From positions 1 to 64,000 of the forward strand of contig NZ_JACTOJ010000005.1 in NCBI RefSeq assembly GCF_032335695.1: 64,000 bases of DNA. Reading direction: 5' to 3'. Shown here piece after piece: positions 43,012 through 51,555 of the stretch. The position numbers were made by a program, and so were the translations under genes. The stretch comes from JACTOJ01 sp032335695. Its GTDB lineage: Bacteria; Bacillota; Clostridia; Clostridiales; Clostridiaceae. Below the pieces are notes generated by a model. That model saw only the letters and a program-made list of their open reading frames with translations, had not been told where the DNA came from and made no database searches. The stretch's first letter is position 1, and each line of letters begins with the position of its first letter.

Positions 43012-44178
43012 ATGAGAAATATAAAAATATTACACTGCGGGGATTTACATTTCGATACTGTATTTGCGGAACTTGACGGAAACATGGCGGATACTAGGAG
43101 AGAAGATTTAAGAGAAACTTTTGGAAAAATAATTAACGAATGTAAAAGCAATGAAATTGATTTACTGCTTATAAGCGGTGATATTTTTGATAATAATTTA
43201 GTAATGTATGAAACTGCAACATTTATATTAAAAAAATTTAATGAGATTCCTAAGACTAAGGTATTTATTAGTCCAGGTAATCATGATGCTTTTACTGACA
43301 AAAGTTTTTACTCAACACTACTTTGGCCGGATAATGTACACATTTTTAAACCAACTATGGAAAAGGTAGAAATACCGAATTTAAATACTGTGGTTTATGG
43401 GGCAGCTTTTTCAAATCCCTATGAAAAGCAAGGATTACTAAATGAGTTTAATATAAATAATCCTGAAAAGATTAATATAATGGTTATGCATGGAGATTAC
43501 GTAGGTAACAATGGTAATTCAAATTATAACCCTATTTGTGATGAAGATATATCTAATAGCGGTTTAGATTATTTAGCTTTAGGACATATACATACTTTTT
43601 CAGGAATAAAAAAAGTCGGAAAAACTAGTTTTGCATATCCCGGTTGCCCAGAGGGAAGAGGATTTGATGAAATTGATTCTAAAGGAATAATAATAGGTGA
43701 GATAAACAAAGATTTAATAAATCTTGATTTTAAAGAAATATGTAAAAGAAAGTATAAAATATTAAATGTTGATATAACAGATTCATCAAATTATGATGAT
43801 ATTGTTTTGAAAATTTACGAAAAACTAGAGTTACATAATGATTTATCAAATTATAGTATAGACTTTGCAGAAAAAGAATTAACCAATAATTTATATAAAA
43901 TTTTTTTAAGAGGAAATATTGAAAAAGAATTTAAAATAAATATTAATGTATTATATCAAAAACTTAAAGATAAATTTTTTTATTTAAAGCTGATAGATGA
44001 AACTGAAGAAATAATAGATTATGATGAAATTTCAAAACAACTTTCCTTAAGAGGAGTATTCGTAAAAGAAATGCTGGAAAAAATAAAATTTGCCTCTAAT
44101 GAAGAAGAAAAAGAAAAACTGCGGTTAGCCTTAAAAATAGGACTTAATGCCTTAGATCTGAAAGAGGTGATATATTGA
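43012..44178 (+). CDS. SbcD/Mre11-like metallophosphoesterase (YhaO-like)
   Basis: The nuclease half of a bacterial Mre11-Rad50-like pair. The 388-residue protein has the calcineurin-type metal motifs CGDLHFD, SGDIFDN, SPGNHDAF, MHGDY and GHIHTF, all with their metal ligands, and a C-terminal capping/ATPase-contact region. GGAGGGTC precedes ATG 43012. Its TGA overlaps the TTG start of the ATPase gene by 3 bases. B. subtilis YhaO/YhaN is the closest familiar arrangement, in place of a classical SbcD/SbcC. Confidence 0.85.
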   Translation: MRNIKILHCGDLHFDTVFAELDGNMADTRREDLRETFGKIINECKSNEIDLLLISGDIFDNNLVMYETATFILKKFNEIPKTKVFISPGNHDAFTDKSFYSTLLWPDNVHIFKPTMEKVEIPNLNTVVYGAAFSNPYEKQGLLNEFNINNPEKINIMVMHGDYVGNNGNSNYNPICDEDISNSGLDYLALGHIHTFSGIKKVGKTSFAYPGCPEGRGFDEIDSKGIIIGEINKDLINLDFKEICKRKYKILNVDITDSSNYDDIVLKIYEKLELHNDLSNYSIDFAEKELTNNLYKIFLRGNIEKEFKININVLYQKLKDKFFYLKLIDETEEIIDYDEISKQLSLRGVFVKEMLEKIKFASNEEEKEKLRLALKIGLNALDLKEVIY

Positions 44179-46631
44179 TAATAAAAGAAATCAAGATCAA
44201 AAACTTTGGAAAATTTACCGATTTTAATTTAAAACTTAATGAAGGAATGAATATAATTTATGGAGAAAATGAAGCTGGGAAAAGTACTCTTCAATTATTT
44301 ATTAAGTGTATGTTCTATGGAATGAATTCGATGAAGAAAAATGTGAGAGAGAATGAAAGAAAAAGATTTCTTCCGTGGAATGGAGAAAGAGCAGAGGGTC
44401 AATTGATATTTGAGTATGATGGTATTGATTATGTCATTGAAAGAAGCTTTTCTAATCAAAAAAGAGAAGATAATTGCAACATATATAATCTATTAACTGG
44501 TGAGAAAGCAATTTATTTTGATAACTACTGCCCAGGAAAAGATATTTTTGGACTTGGAGAAGAAGCCTTTGAGAAAACACTCTTTGTAAAACAATTGGGT
44601 GCAAGAGTGGCTAGAGATAAAGAAGATGAAATAATGAAAAAATTATCTAATCTTAATGAAAGCGCTGATGAAGATGTTTCTTTTCATAAATCTATATCCA
44701 TGCTGGATGATGAAATCAAGCTGTTAAAAGGTGGCAGAAAACAAGGGAAAATAGAAGAGCATGAAGAAAAAATAAGTAATTTAATAATTCAAAAGCAATC
44801 AATTAATAAATCACATTCAGAAAATATTGAATTAAGTTCAAAGCTAAGAGAAGTCGAGAATCAAATTAACATTAATAAATTACGTTTAGATCAGCTTAAC
44901 TCAAAAAGGCAAATTACTCAAAAACTATTTATTTACTACCAATATAATGAAATAAAAAATGAAAAGAAAAAAATATCAGAAATAAATTATTCTTTACGTA
45001 ACTTTGAAAGAATTTTTTATAGAGGCTCTATGGAAGAGGCACAGTATGAACTCAATGGAATAAAAGAAGCTATTTTAATACTATCTGAACGTAAAAGAGA
45101 TTTAAATATGATAAAAAAAAGATATGATGATATAATTTCTCGTAAGGAAGAGCAGGAAATAGAAATAAATAAATTAAAAGGATTTGACACTTTAGATGAG
45201 GATGTGGAAGAAAAACTAACACAACTTATACATAAGCAGAATAATGTTAATCTTTATAAAGAAAAAAATATAGAAGTAGACAATATAAGGTTAAAGCAGC
45301 AAATGCAGCTAGAAAAGCGTAAAATGAATATCTATACAGCTTTCATAGGAGTAATTCTTATGCTGTCAGCTGTGCTTGCAATAGCACTTAAAAATATTAT
45401 AGCCGGAATACCAAGCATAATTGGTATCATTTTAACTTCATATAGCATTTTAAATTATATTAATAATAGTATAGAATTAAAAAAATTAAATTATTCAGAG
45501 GCTTTATCAAATAATTATAAAGAAACCGAAATAGATGAAGAAGTCGAAAAAATACAGAAATATATTAATTTTTTATTGGAGCACTGCGAAGTAAGAAATA
45601 TAGATGAATTTTATGAAAAATTAAGAAAATATAAGCGAATTAAAGAAACATTACTTTCAATTAGATTTGAAGATAATAATTGCTTACTAGACTTAAAGAG
45701 GAAAGAAGAACAGATAGATATTGTAGTACAGGATTTATTAATAATGTTTTCTAATTTTAATATTCAAGATAATTTAAAATATGATATGGATGATATTGAT
45801 TCTTTATATAGCATGGTTAGCAACATAGATGATAAGTTATCTGAATACAATAAATTAAAATTAGAATTAGACTCCTGCCAAAATAGATATGCAAATCTTG
45901 TGAAAGGTACTGACTTTAACCAGCTAGAACGGCAAATGCAAAATATTTTGTCAGAAATACCTGATTTATTAAAGTATGCAGCTGAAGTAGAAGGCAAGAA
46001 TACATTTTCTTCTATAGAAAAATTAGATGAAAATATTAAGGCAATTAATATTTCACTGTATGAGTTGAAAAATAAAAAAGAGAATTTAGAAAATAAAATA
46101 ATGAGTACTGCGGAAGGTATTAAAATAGCTCAAGTAGAGGAAGAAATAGAGAGGTACAGAGAAGAGCTTAAACACTATTATAAAAATTTTGAAGCTATAA
46201 CTCTTGCCAAAGATAATCTTCAAGCAGCCTTTACAGAAATTCAAAAAAATTATGCGCCAATACTTAATAGTAGAGTAAGCAGCATAATGAGCAGGATTAC
46301 TAATAGAAAATATGAAAATATTTACATTTCTCAGGGTTATGATGTCACTGTTAAAGATAAATTTCAGGATAAAATTACTGAAATTGATTACCTTAGCGGC
46401 GGTACGTTAGATCAGATATATTTTGCTCTTAGAATAGGAATTGCGGATCTAATATTTAAAAAATTTAATGTTCCAATTATATTAGATGATGCATTTATTC
46501 AATTTGACGAAATCAGACTAAAAAAAACTATGGAATTTTTAAAAGAATATAGTTTGACTAATCAAATTGTATTATTCACTTGTCAAGAGAATCATAAGAA
46601 GTATTTTTATAATGCTGTAATAAGCATTTAA
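44175..46631 (+). CDS. SbcC/Rad50-like ATPase with a central membrane hairpin (YhaN-like)
   Basis: An 818-residue ABC-type ATPase. Walker A is GENEAGKST (about residue 34), followed by KCMFYGMNS; the C-terminal half has the signature LSGGTLDQIYFALR and Walker B IILDDAFIQFD. Two long coiled-coil arms (about 170-400 and 440-680) flank a strongly hydrophobic segment at about residues 392-425 (FIGVILMLSAVLAIAL...IPSIIGIILTSY), which looks like a two-helix membrane hairpin. No CxxC zinc hook is present. It starts at TTG behind AGAGGTGATA, overlapping the nuclease stop. This is the YhaN type, not canonical SbcC. Confidence 0.82.
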   Translation: MIIKEIKIKNFGKFTDFNLKLNEGMNIIYGENEAGKSTLQLFIKCMFYGMNSMKKNVRENERKRFLPWNGERAEGQLIFEYDGIDYVIERSFSNQKREDNCNIYNLLTGEKAIYFDNYCPGKDIFGLGEEAFEKTLFVKQLGARVARDKEDEIMKKLSNLNESADEDVSFHKSISMLDDEIKLLKGGRKQGKIEEHEEKISNLIIQKQSINKSHSENIELSSKLREVENQININKLRLDQLNSKRQITQKLFIYYQYNEIKNEKKKISEINYSLRNFERIFYRGSMEEAQYELNGIKEAILILSERKRDLNMIKKRYDDIISRKEEQEIEINKLKGFDTLDEDVEEKLTQLIHKQNNVNLYKEKNIEVDNIRLKQQMQLEKRKMNIYTAFIGVILMLSAVLAIALKNIIAGIPSIIGIILTSYSILNYINNSIELKKLNYSEALSNNYKETEIDEEVEKIQKYINFLLEHCEVRNIDEFYEKLRKYKRIKETLLSIRFEDNNCLLDLKRKEEQIDIVVQDLLIMFSNFNIQDNLKYDMDDIDSLYSMVSNIDDKLSEYNKLKLELDSCQNRYANLVKGTDFNQLERQMQNILSEIPDLLKYAAEVEGKNTFSSIEKLDENIKAINISLYELKNKKENLENKIMSTAEGIKIAQVEEEIERYREELKHYYKNFEAITLAKDNLQAAFTEIQKNYAPILNSRVSSIMSRITNRKYENIYISQGYDVTVKDKFQDKITEIDYLSGGTLDQIYFALRIGIADLIFKKFNVPIILDDAFIQFDEIRLKKTMEFLKEYSLTNQIVLFTCQENHKKYFYNAVISI

Positions 46632-46675
46632 AATATGATATAATAATTTAAGATATCTAATGGAGAGGTGATAAT

Positions 46676-47338
46676 ATGGAAAATTCCTTTGTAAAAAGTC
46701 AGAATAGGTTTATTTCAAGAACTTTACTTACTATGTCTTTAGGATTACTGGTAACTTTTATAACGGCTATGGCATTTTCTATTGTGATGCCTGAGCCACC
46801 TATGGCACTATTTCTAGTAGCATTTATAGGCGAGCTGGTTTTAGTGATTAGCTTAAGCAGAAAAATTCAAAAGTTATCTGTAAATACAGCTAGAGCATGG
46901 TTCTTTGTATACTCAATATTAAATGGAATAACATTGAGCACTATATTTACAATATATGGGTTTCAATCAGCATCTAGAGCATTCTTATTTGCAGCTTTAA
47001 TGTTTTTTAGTTCCTCAATGATCGGTATGAAAACTGAAAAAGATTTGTCAACTTTACAAAGAGTGTTATTTATGGCTCTTATTGGGCTATTGATAATTAC
47101 TGTATTTCAAATGATATGGCCAATGGAGCAAATGAGTTTATTTATATCATTTTTAGGTATAATAATATTTTGCGGACTTACAGCCTTTGATATGCAAAGA
47201 GTTAAATATATTCATCAGAGAGCATATGAGTTTGACGAAGTATATGTATCAAAATTGTCAGTTTTATCAGCTTTAAATCTTTATCTTGATTTTATAAACA
47301 TATTCTTATATGTTTTAGAATTGTTCCGTAACAACTAA
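46676..47338 (+). CDS. Bax-inhibitor-1/YccA-family membrane protein
   Basis: A 220-residue protein with seven hydrophobic helices, typical of the TMBIM/BI-1 family (YetJ in Bacillus is a pH-sensitive calcium leak channel). The LYLDFINIFLYVLELF segment at the C-terminus with an Asp in the last helices is the family hallmark. GAGAGGTG precedes the ATG. Single-gene unit; specific substrate or partner unknown. Confidence 0.88.
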   Translation: MENSFVKSQNRFISRTLLTMSLGLLVTFITAMAFSIVMPEPPMALFLVAFIGELVLVISLSRKIQKLSVNTARAWFFVYSILNGITLSTIFTIYGFQSASRAFLFAALMFFSSSMIGMKTEKDLSTLQRVLFMALIGLLIITVFQMIWPMEQMSLFISFLGIIIFCGLTAFDMQRVKYIHQRAYEFDEVYVSKLSVLSALNLYLDFINIFLYVLELFRNN

Positions 47339-47357
47339 TATTTAATAAATAGCAAAT

Positions 47358-47455
47358 CCCAAATCCTAATTAAATTAGTTAATAAAGTAATGTATATATA
47401 AAAAACTTTTGTATGTAAGTTTTATTAACTTTTGTATAGGATTTGGGTATTTTTC
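47358..47455 (+). terminator. Long-loop terminator after the BI-1 gene
   Basis: CCCAAATCCTA (47358-47368) pairs with TAGGATTTGGG (47437-47447) across 68 bases, followed by TATTTTTC. The loop has two copies of ACTTTTGTAT (about 47405 and 47428). The unusual loop could hold a second structure or a small RNA. Confidence 0.65.
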
Positions 47456-47498
47456 TGTCTAAAGAGAAATTATAGTATGCACAAAGGGGGAATTATAT

Positions 47499-48086
47499 AT
47501 GGGGAAAATATCAATGAAAGGCAGTATACTTTTAGCACCAGTCCCATCCGTATTTATAACATCTAAGAATACAGATGGAAAGACTAATGTTTTTACAGTA
47601 GGCTGGATAGGAGTGGCCTGTACTCGTCCTCCTATGATAACGGTAGCTATAAGGCCGGAAAGACTCTCTTATGAATATATTAAGAATACCGGAGAATTTG
47701 TTATTAACCTACCTAATAGAGATATGGTCAAAGCGTTAGATTACTGCGGAGTAAAGTCAGGAAGGACAAGCAATAAATTTGAGGATATGAATTTAGGAGT
47801 GGAAGATTGCAGCAAAGTTTCTGTTCCAATGATAAAAAAGTCGCCGGTCACATTAGAATGTAAAGTAAAAAATATAACACCACTTGGAAGCCATGACTTA
47901 TTTTTAGCTGAAATAGTACAGGTGAATGTAGAAGAAAGTATTATAGACTTAAAAGGTAAAATACATTTAGAAAAAGCCGATTTGGTGGCCTATAGCCATG
48001 GAGAATATTTTTCATTGGAAAAAGATATATTAGGCACTTTTGGATTTTCTGTTAGAAAGAAGAGTAAGCCTAGAAATAAAAAATAA
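47499..48086 (+). CDS. Flavin reductase-like FMN-binding split-barrel protein
   Basis: A 195-residue protein of the flavin-reductase-like family (FMN-binding split barrel). SVFITSKNTDGKTNVFTVGWIG and PPMITVAIRPERLSYEYI form the FMN site. Such proteins reduce or store flavin, or act in anaerobic redox chains (related to flavoredoxin). AAAGGGGG precedes the ATG. Single gene with no informative neighbours. Confidence 0.85.
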   Translation: MGKISMKGSILLAPVPSVFITSKNTDGKTNVFTVGWIGVACTRPPMITVAIRPERLSYEYIKNTGEFVINLPNRDMVKALDYCGVKSGRTSNKFEDMNLGVEDCSKVSVPMIKKSPVTLECKVKNITPLGSHDLFLAEIVQVNVEESIIDLKGKIHLEKADLVAYSHGEYFSLEKDILGTFGFSVRKKSKPRNKK

Positions 48087-48192
48087 TGCTTGTATATGAC
48101 TAATTTTAAATAAATATATCAAAGTTTGCACATTAAATCCAACTTTTACGTATTATATTATGATATATATAATGGTGATGGGGGTCTTATAC

Positions 48193-49212
48193 TTGAGCAA
48201 AAGAAATAGAAAAAAAGTTTATACAAAACGAAGAAAAATATTATTATCATTACTTTTTACTGTTGTTTGTTTGAGCAGTATATTTATATTAATTAGTATT
48301 GCAAATGCTGGCAAAACCAAAAGTTCACAGGATGTAGTTAAACAAGTTTATAGTGATAAAAAAAATGAAATTCAGGAATCTCAGGTTAATAGTACTGTAG
48401 AAGCTGAGAGTGCATCAAATGATGCACCTAAGGATAATCCTAATACAAACAATGATAGTATTAAAACCTCTGACAACACAAATGTACAGGGTAATGGTGT
48501 TAGCAATCAAAGTGTACAAGCTGAATATAATAAAGATAAAAACAGCCAAGCTGTGACTAATAGTAGCAGTTCTAAAGAGCTACTAGATGTTAATTCTTTA
48601 TATAAAAAAGATGGAATAAAAACTGCATATTTAACATTTGATGATGGTCCATCTAAAACTGTAACTCCTAAAATATTAGAAACACTTAAAAAAAATAATG
48701 TAACAGCTACTTTTTTTATTATAGGTAAGATGGCAGAAGAAAGTCCTGAACTTGTAAAAAAAGAATTCAATGAAGGATATTCAATAGGATACCATAGTTA
48801 TTCTCATAATTATAGTAAAATGTATGGTTCATTGAATGATTTCGAAAATGATTTTAATCATGATGACGCTATAATGAAAAGTATTTTAGGCTCAAATTTT
48901 TCTAGTAGAATATATAGATTTCCTGGAGGGGCATTTCAAAATCCTAAATATGTTCCTTACGAAAATTTTCTGAAAGAAAAGGGTTATACTTATATAGACT
49001 GGAATGCGTTAAATGGGGATGCTGAAAGCCCTGGAAAGAAAACGCCTCAGCAGCTTTTTACTAGATTTAAGAATACTGTAGAAAGCGGATATAAAGAGGA
49101 TTTAATTGTTTTAATGCACGATACTTACACAAAAGAATCTACAGCAGAGATACTGCCATCTATAATAGAATATTTAAAAAATAAGGGATATGAATTTAGA
49201 CAAATACGGTAA
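48193..49212 (+). CDS. Polysaccharide deacetylase (NodB family)
   Basis: A surface enzyme that probably removes N-acetyl groups from peptidoglycan or a related polymer. One membrane helix (about residues 17-38) is followed by a Ser/Asn/Gln-rich linker and a NodB domain starting near residue 145: TFDDGPSK (catalytic Asp pair), HSYSH (metal His), FPGGAF, and LMHDTYT. Starts with TTG 48193 behind GATGGGGGT; upstream in-frame ATG 48160 lies too close to the likely promoter. PdaA/PgdA-type lysozyme resistance or spore-cortex roles are possible. Confidence 0.85.
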   Translation: MSKRNRKKVYTKRRKILLSLLFTVVCLSSIFILISIANAGKTKSSQDVVKQVYSDKKNEIQESQVNSTVEAESASNDAPKDNPNTNNDSIKTSDNTNVQGNGVSNQSVQAEYNKDKNSQAVTNSSSSKELLDVNSLYKKDGIKTAYLTFDDGPSKTVTPKILETLKKNNVTATFFIIGKMAEESPELVKKEFNEGYSIGYHSYSHNYSKMYGSLNDFENDFNHDDAIMKSILGSNFSSRIYRFPGGAFQNPKYVPYENFLKEKGYTYIDWNALNGDAESPGKKTPQQLFTRFKNTVESGYKEDLIVLMHDTYTKESTAEILPSIIEYLKNKGYEFRQIR

Positions 49213-49300
49213 CAAATTATCTGGATTTTAAATAGCTTTTTTTATAGTAGAAATTTGGATGTAACTATCTAGATATATAGTTTTATTTCTTAAAATTTGA

Positions 49301-49342
49301 CTTTGTTGCACAACTAACTGATTAGTTAGTTGTGCAACAAAG
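49301..49342. repeat. 19-bp perfect palindrome between convergent genes
   Basis: Bases 49301-49319 and 49324-49342 are perfect reverse complements (CTTTGTTGCACAACTAACT arms) around a GATT loop. It separates the deacetylase and cfa genes, so it may be a bidirectional terminator, but the U-tracts on both sides are poor and it is longer and less GC-rich than others here. It could be a remnant of a mobile repeat. Confidence 0.7.
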
Positions 49343-49353
49343 CCTCTTATTTT

Positions 49354-50586
49354 TTATTTATACATATAGTCTCTTGTAAGTTTATTATTGAAATATATTT
49401 TGTTAGGCATCTTACCTAAGAGAACTTGATATACTGATATATTACCTGCTCTAAAAGTAAGAGCGCAGCCTGCCATATATAAAATCCAAGTTCTATATAT
49501 TCTTTCTGATGCGTAAGATATAGCTTTCTCTTTATTTTCCAACAAATTATTTACCCAGCAATTCAATGTTTTAAAATAATGTTCTCTCAAAGATTCCACG
49601 TCATATATCTCATAATTTGATTCTTCCATGATAGTTTGAATTCCACTAATAGTGTGAAGTTCACCGCCAGGGAATATATATTTATCAATAAATTCAGCTT
49701 CTTCTTCAGAAACAGTACTTTTAATTGAATGAGTGATACCATGATTAAGAAATAAACCATCTTCTTTAAGCAGTCTATTTAATATTTGGAAATATAATGG
49801 AAGATTTTTTACGCCTACATGTTCAAACATGCCTATACTTACTATCCTATCGTATATTTCTTCACCTTTAATATCTCTATAATCCATCAATTCCACAAAA
49901 CATTTTCCTTCTAGGTGTTCTTCTTTAATTCTTTCACAAACATACTTATATTGTTCTTCACTTATGGTTACTCCATGAGCTTCTACGCCATAATTTTTAG
50001 CCGCCCAAATGATTAATGTGCCCCATCCACAGCCCACATCCAATAGTTTTTGGCCGCTTTTTAATTGAAGTTTCTTACAAATATGCTCAATTTTATTTAT
50101 TTGGGCTGTTGTAATATCATTATCTTTATCTTTAAAGTAAGCGCAAGAATAGGTCATAGTTGGACCTAAGAACAATTTGTAAAAATCATTTGAAATATCA
50201 TAATGATGGGATATGTATTTTTTATCATTTTCTTTAGTATGAGAAGTTAATGTAGATAAAGGGGAACTTTTTATAAGTATATTAAGTTTTTCTTTTGTAG
50301 ATAGTTCCATATCACTTAATTCATCCTTAAGCTCAAGAGCTTTAAATATGTTACCTTCGATATCAAAGGATTTATCCATAAAAGCTTCTGCAAAAGTTAT
50401 TGCACTGGGTTTTAGAAGTATTTTTTTGAATACATCTTCATCATTAAATTTCAAAATGAAGTCAGGGGTATCTGTGTATTTTAATATTTCTCCATCCCAT
50501 AATAGTACATTAAAATTTTTTGAGGTTTTTTTGAATATATGTTCTATAGCTTCAATAAATTTTTCATCTTTTTTACTCTTTAACAT
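49354..50586 (-). CDS. cfa: Cyclopropane-fatty-acyl-phospholipid synthase
   Basis: A SAM-dependent enzyme that turns cis double bonds of membrane phospholipids into cyclopropane rings. The 410-residue protein has an N-terminal lipid-binding domain, the SAM motif LDVGCGWGTLI, SIGMFEHVG, and HHYDISNDFYKLFLG. AGGAGG precedes the ATG. Promoter on the minus strand at 50622-50650. It complements the fab genes in this window by modifying unsaturated chains. Confidence 0.93.
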   Translation of the reverse strand: MLKSKKDEKFIEAIEHIFKKTSKNFNVLLWDGEILKYTDTPDFILKFNDEDVFKKILLKPSAITFAEAFMDKSFDIEGNIFKALELKDELSDMELSTKEKLNILIKSSPLSTLTSHTKENDKKYISHHYDISNDFYKLFLGPTMTYSCAYFKDKDNDITTAQINKIEHICKKLQLKSGQKLLDVGCGWGTLIIWAAKNYGVEAHGVTISEEQYKYVCERIKEEHLEGKCFVELMDYRDIKGEEIYDRIVSIGMFEHVGVKNLPLYFQILNRLLKEDGLFLNHGITHSIKSTVSEEEAEFIDKYIFPGGELHTISGIQTIMEESNYEIYDVESLREHYFKTLNCWVNNLLENKEKAISYASERIYRTWILYMAGCALTFRAGNISVYQVLLGKMPNKIYFNNKLTRDYMYK

Positions 50587-50621
50587 TTTTACCTCCTATG
50601 AAATAATTATTTATGAATATA

Positions 50622-50650
50622 ATTATAATATTTTGATTTTTTTTGTGCAA
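50622..50650 (-). promoter_or_regulatory. Sigma-A promoter of cfa
   Basis: On the minus strand TTGCAC (50650-50645) and TATAAT (50627-50622) are 17 bases apart, leaving a leader of about 30 bases. Confidence 0.65.
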
Positions 50651-50740
50651 ATTACAATTTTAAAAGAGAATAGCCTCTGTAAACGATATAATGAGATTGA
50701 ATATCAAAATTTAGGTTTTTTTATTATAAAAAATGCATTT

Positions 50741-50770
50741 TTGACAGAAGTATATTGATTTATGTATAAT
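50741..50770 (+). promoter_or_regulatory. Sigma-A promoter of the 220-residue gene
   Basis: TTGACA (50741-50746) and TATAAT (50765-50770), spacer 18, consensus hexamers. Confidence 0.75.
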
Positions 50771-50840
50771 ATACCTATATGTAAATTTAGCATGGAAGAA
50801 TAGTGACTTAATTAAATTTATATGGAGGATTAATGTTTAT

Positions 50841-51503
50841 ATGATAAAAAATGATCTTTTTTCAGAAAAAATGAAAAGGCTAGGGGAAGTAATTGAAAAA
50901 ATTATTGCATGCAATAAAAATAATCAATATGAGGCAAGCAATGAAATTTTAAATGAAGCCTATAAAGAATTATTGGGTATTGATATGAATTTGGTAAACA
51001 GGCTATCTTATGAGGATATAGTAGCTTTTATAGGAGCCTATGAAACTTCTCAATCTATGAAACTAATAATTCTTGGAGAGCTTCTAAATCTAGATGCAAA
51101 TGTAAAAGATAAAATGAATCAGCATAATACATATATAAATTTATGCTTTAAAAGCTTGTATGCTTATTTAAATTCAATTATGAATGATAATACATCTACT
51201 GAAATATGCGATAAAAAGGTAGCAGTACTATTAGATATACTTGATGCTTATGAAATAGATTTTAAATATAAATTGCAAATAATTAAGTACTATGAACTAA
51301 CAGGTAAGTTTGATTTAGCTGAAGATTTAATTTATGAATTATTGGATAGTGGAGAAGATAAAAATGAAATATTAGACATAGGAATAGGGTTCTATGACTC
51401 TATTAAGAATAAGTCAAAAGAAGAGTTGAATAATGGCAATCTACCTCTATCCGAAGTTAATGAAGGCTTGGAAATGCTGCTAAAAGTTAGAAATTCTCAA
51501 TAA
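50841..51503 (+). CDS. DUF6483-like protein of unknown function
   Basis: A 220-residue soluble, almost all-helical protein. The N-terminal pattern (MKRLGEVIEKIIACNKNN..EASNEILNEAYKELLG in overlapping helices) resembles the DUF6483 group of Firmicutes, which look like short TPR-type repeats; I recall the family, not a function. GGAGG at 50824-50828 is better placed for a 3-codon frame (50833-50844, ATG TTT ATA TGA) whose stop overlaps this ATG. Own strong promoter and terminator. Confidence 0.7.
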   Translation: MIKNDLFSEKMKRLGEVIEKIIACNKNNQYEASNEILNEAYKELLGIDMNLVNRLSYEDIVAFIGAYETSQSMKLIILGELLNLDANVKDKMNQHNTYINLCFKSLYAYLNSIMNDNTSTEICDKKVAVLLDILDAYEIDFKYKLQIIKYYELTGKFDLAEDLIYELLDSGEDKNEILDIGIGFYDSIKNKSKEELNNGNLPLSEVNEGLEMLLKVRNSQ

Positions 51504-51535
51504 AAAGATGGATATTAATCCATCTTTTTATAATA
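51502..51535. terminator. Terminator between the DUF6483-like gene and aroF
   Basis: AAAAAGATGGAT (51502-51513) and ATCCATCTTTTT (51518-51529) with an ATTA loop; U-runs on both strands suit the two convergent genes. Confidence 0.9.
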
Positions 51536-51555
51536 CATATGTAAAATACAGTTTA

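Noticed and set aside
50695..50709. FabT-like near-palindrome ATTGAATATCAAAAT between cfa and the DUF6483-like gene
   Set aside because: It has one mismatch to the FabT box, and it lies about 45 bases upstream of the cfa -35 and about 30 upstream of the other promoter, so simple repression is unlikely.
50348..50758. Plus-strand open frame of 136 codons
   Set aside because: It is mainly the reverse of the well-supported cfa gene and has no ribosome site or family match.
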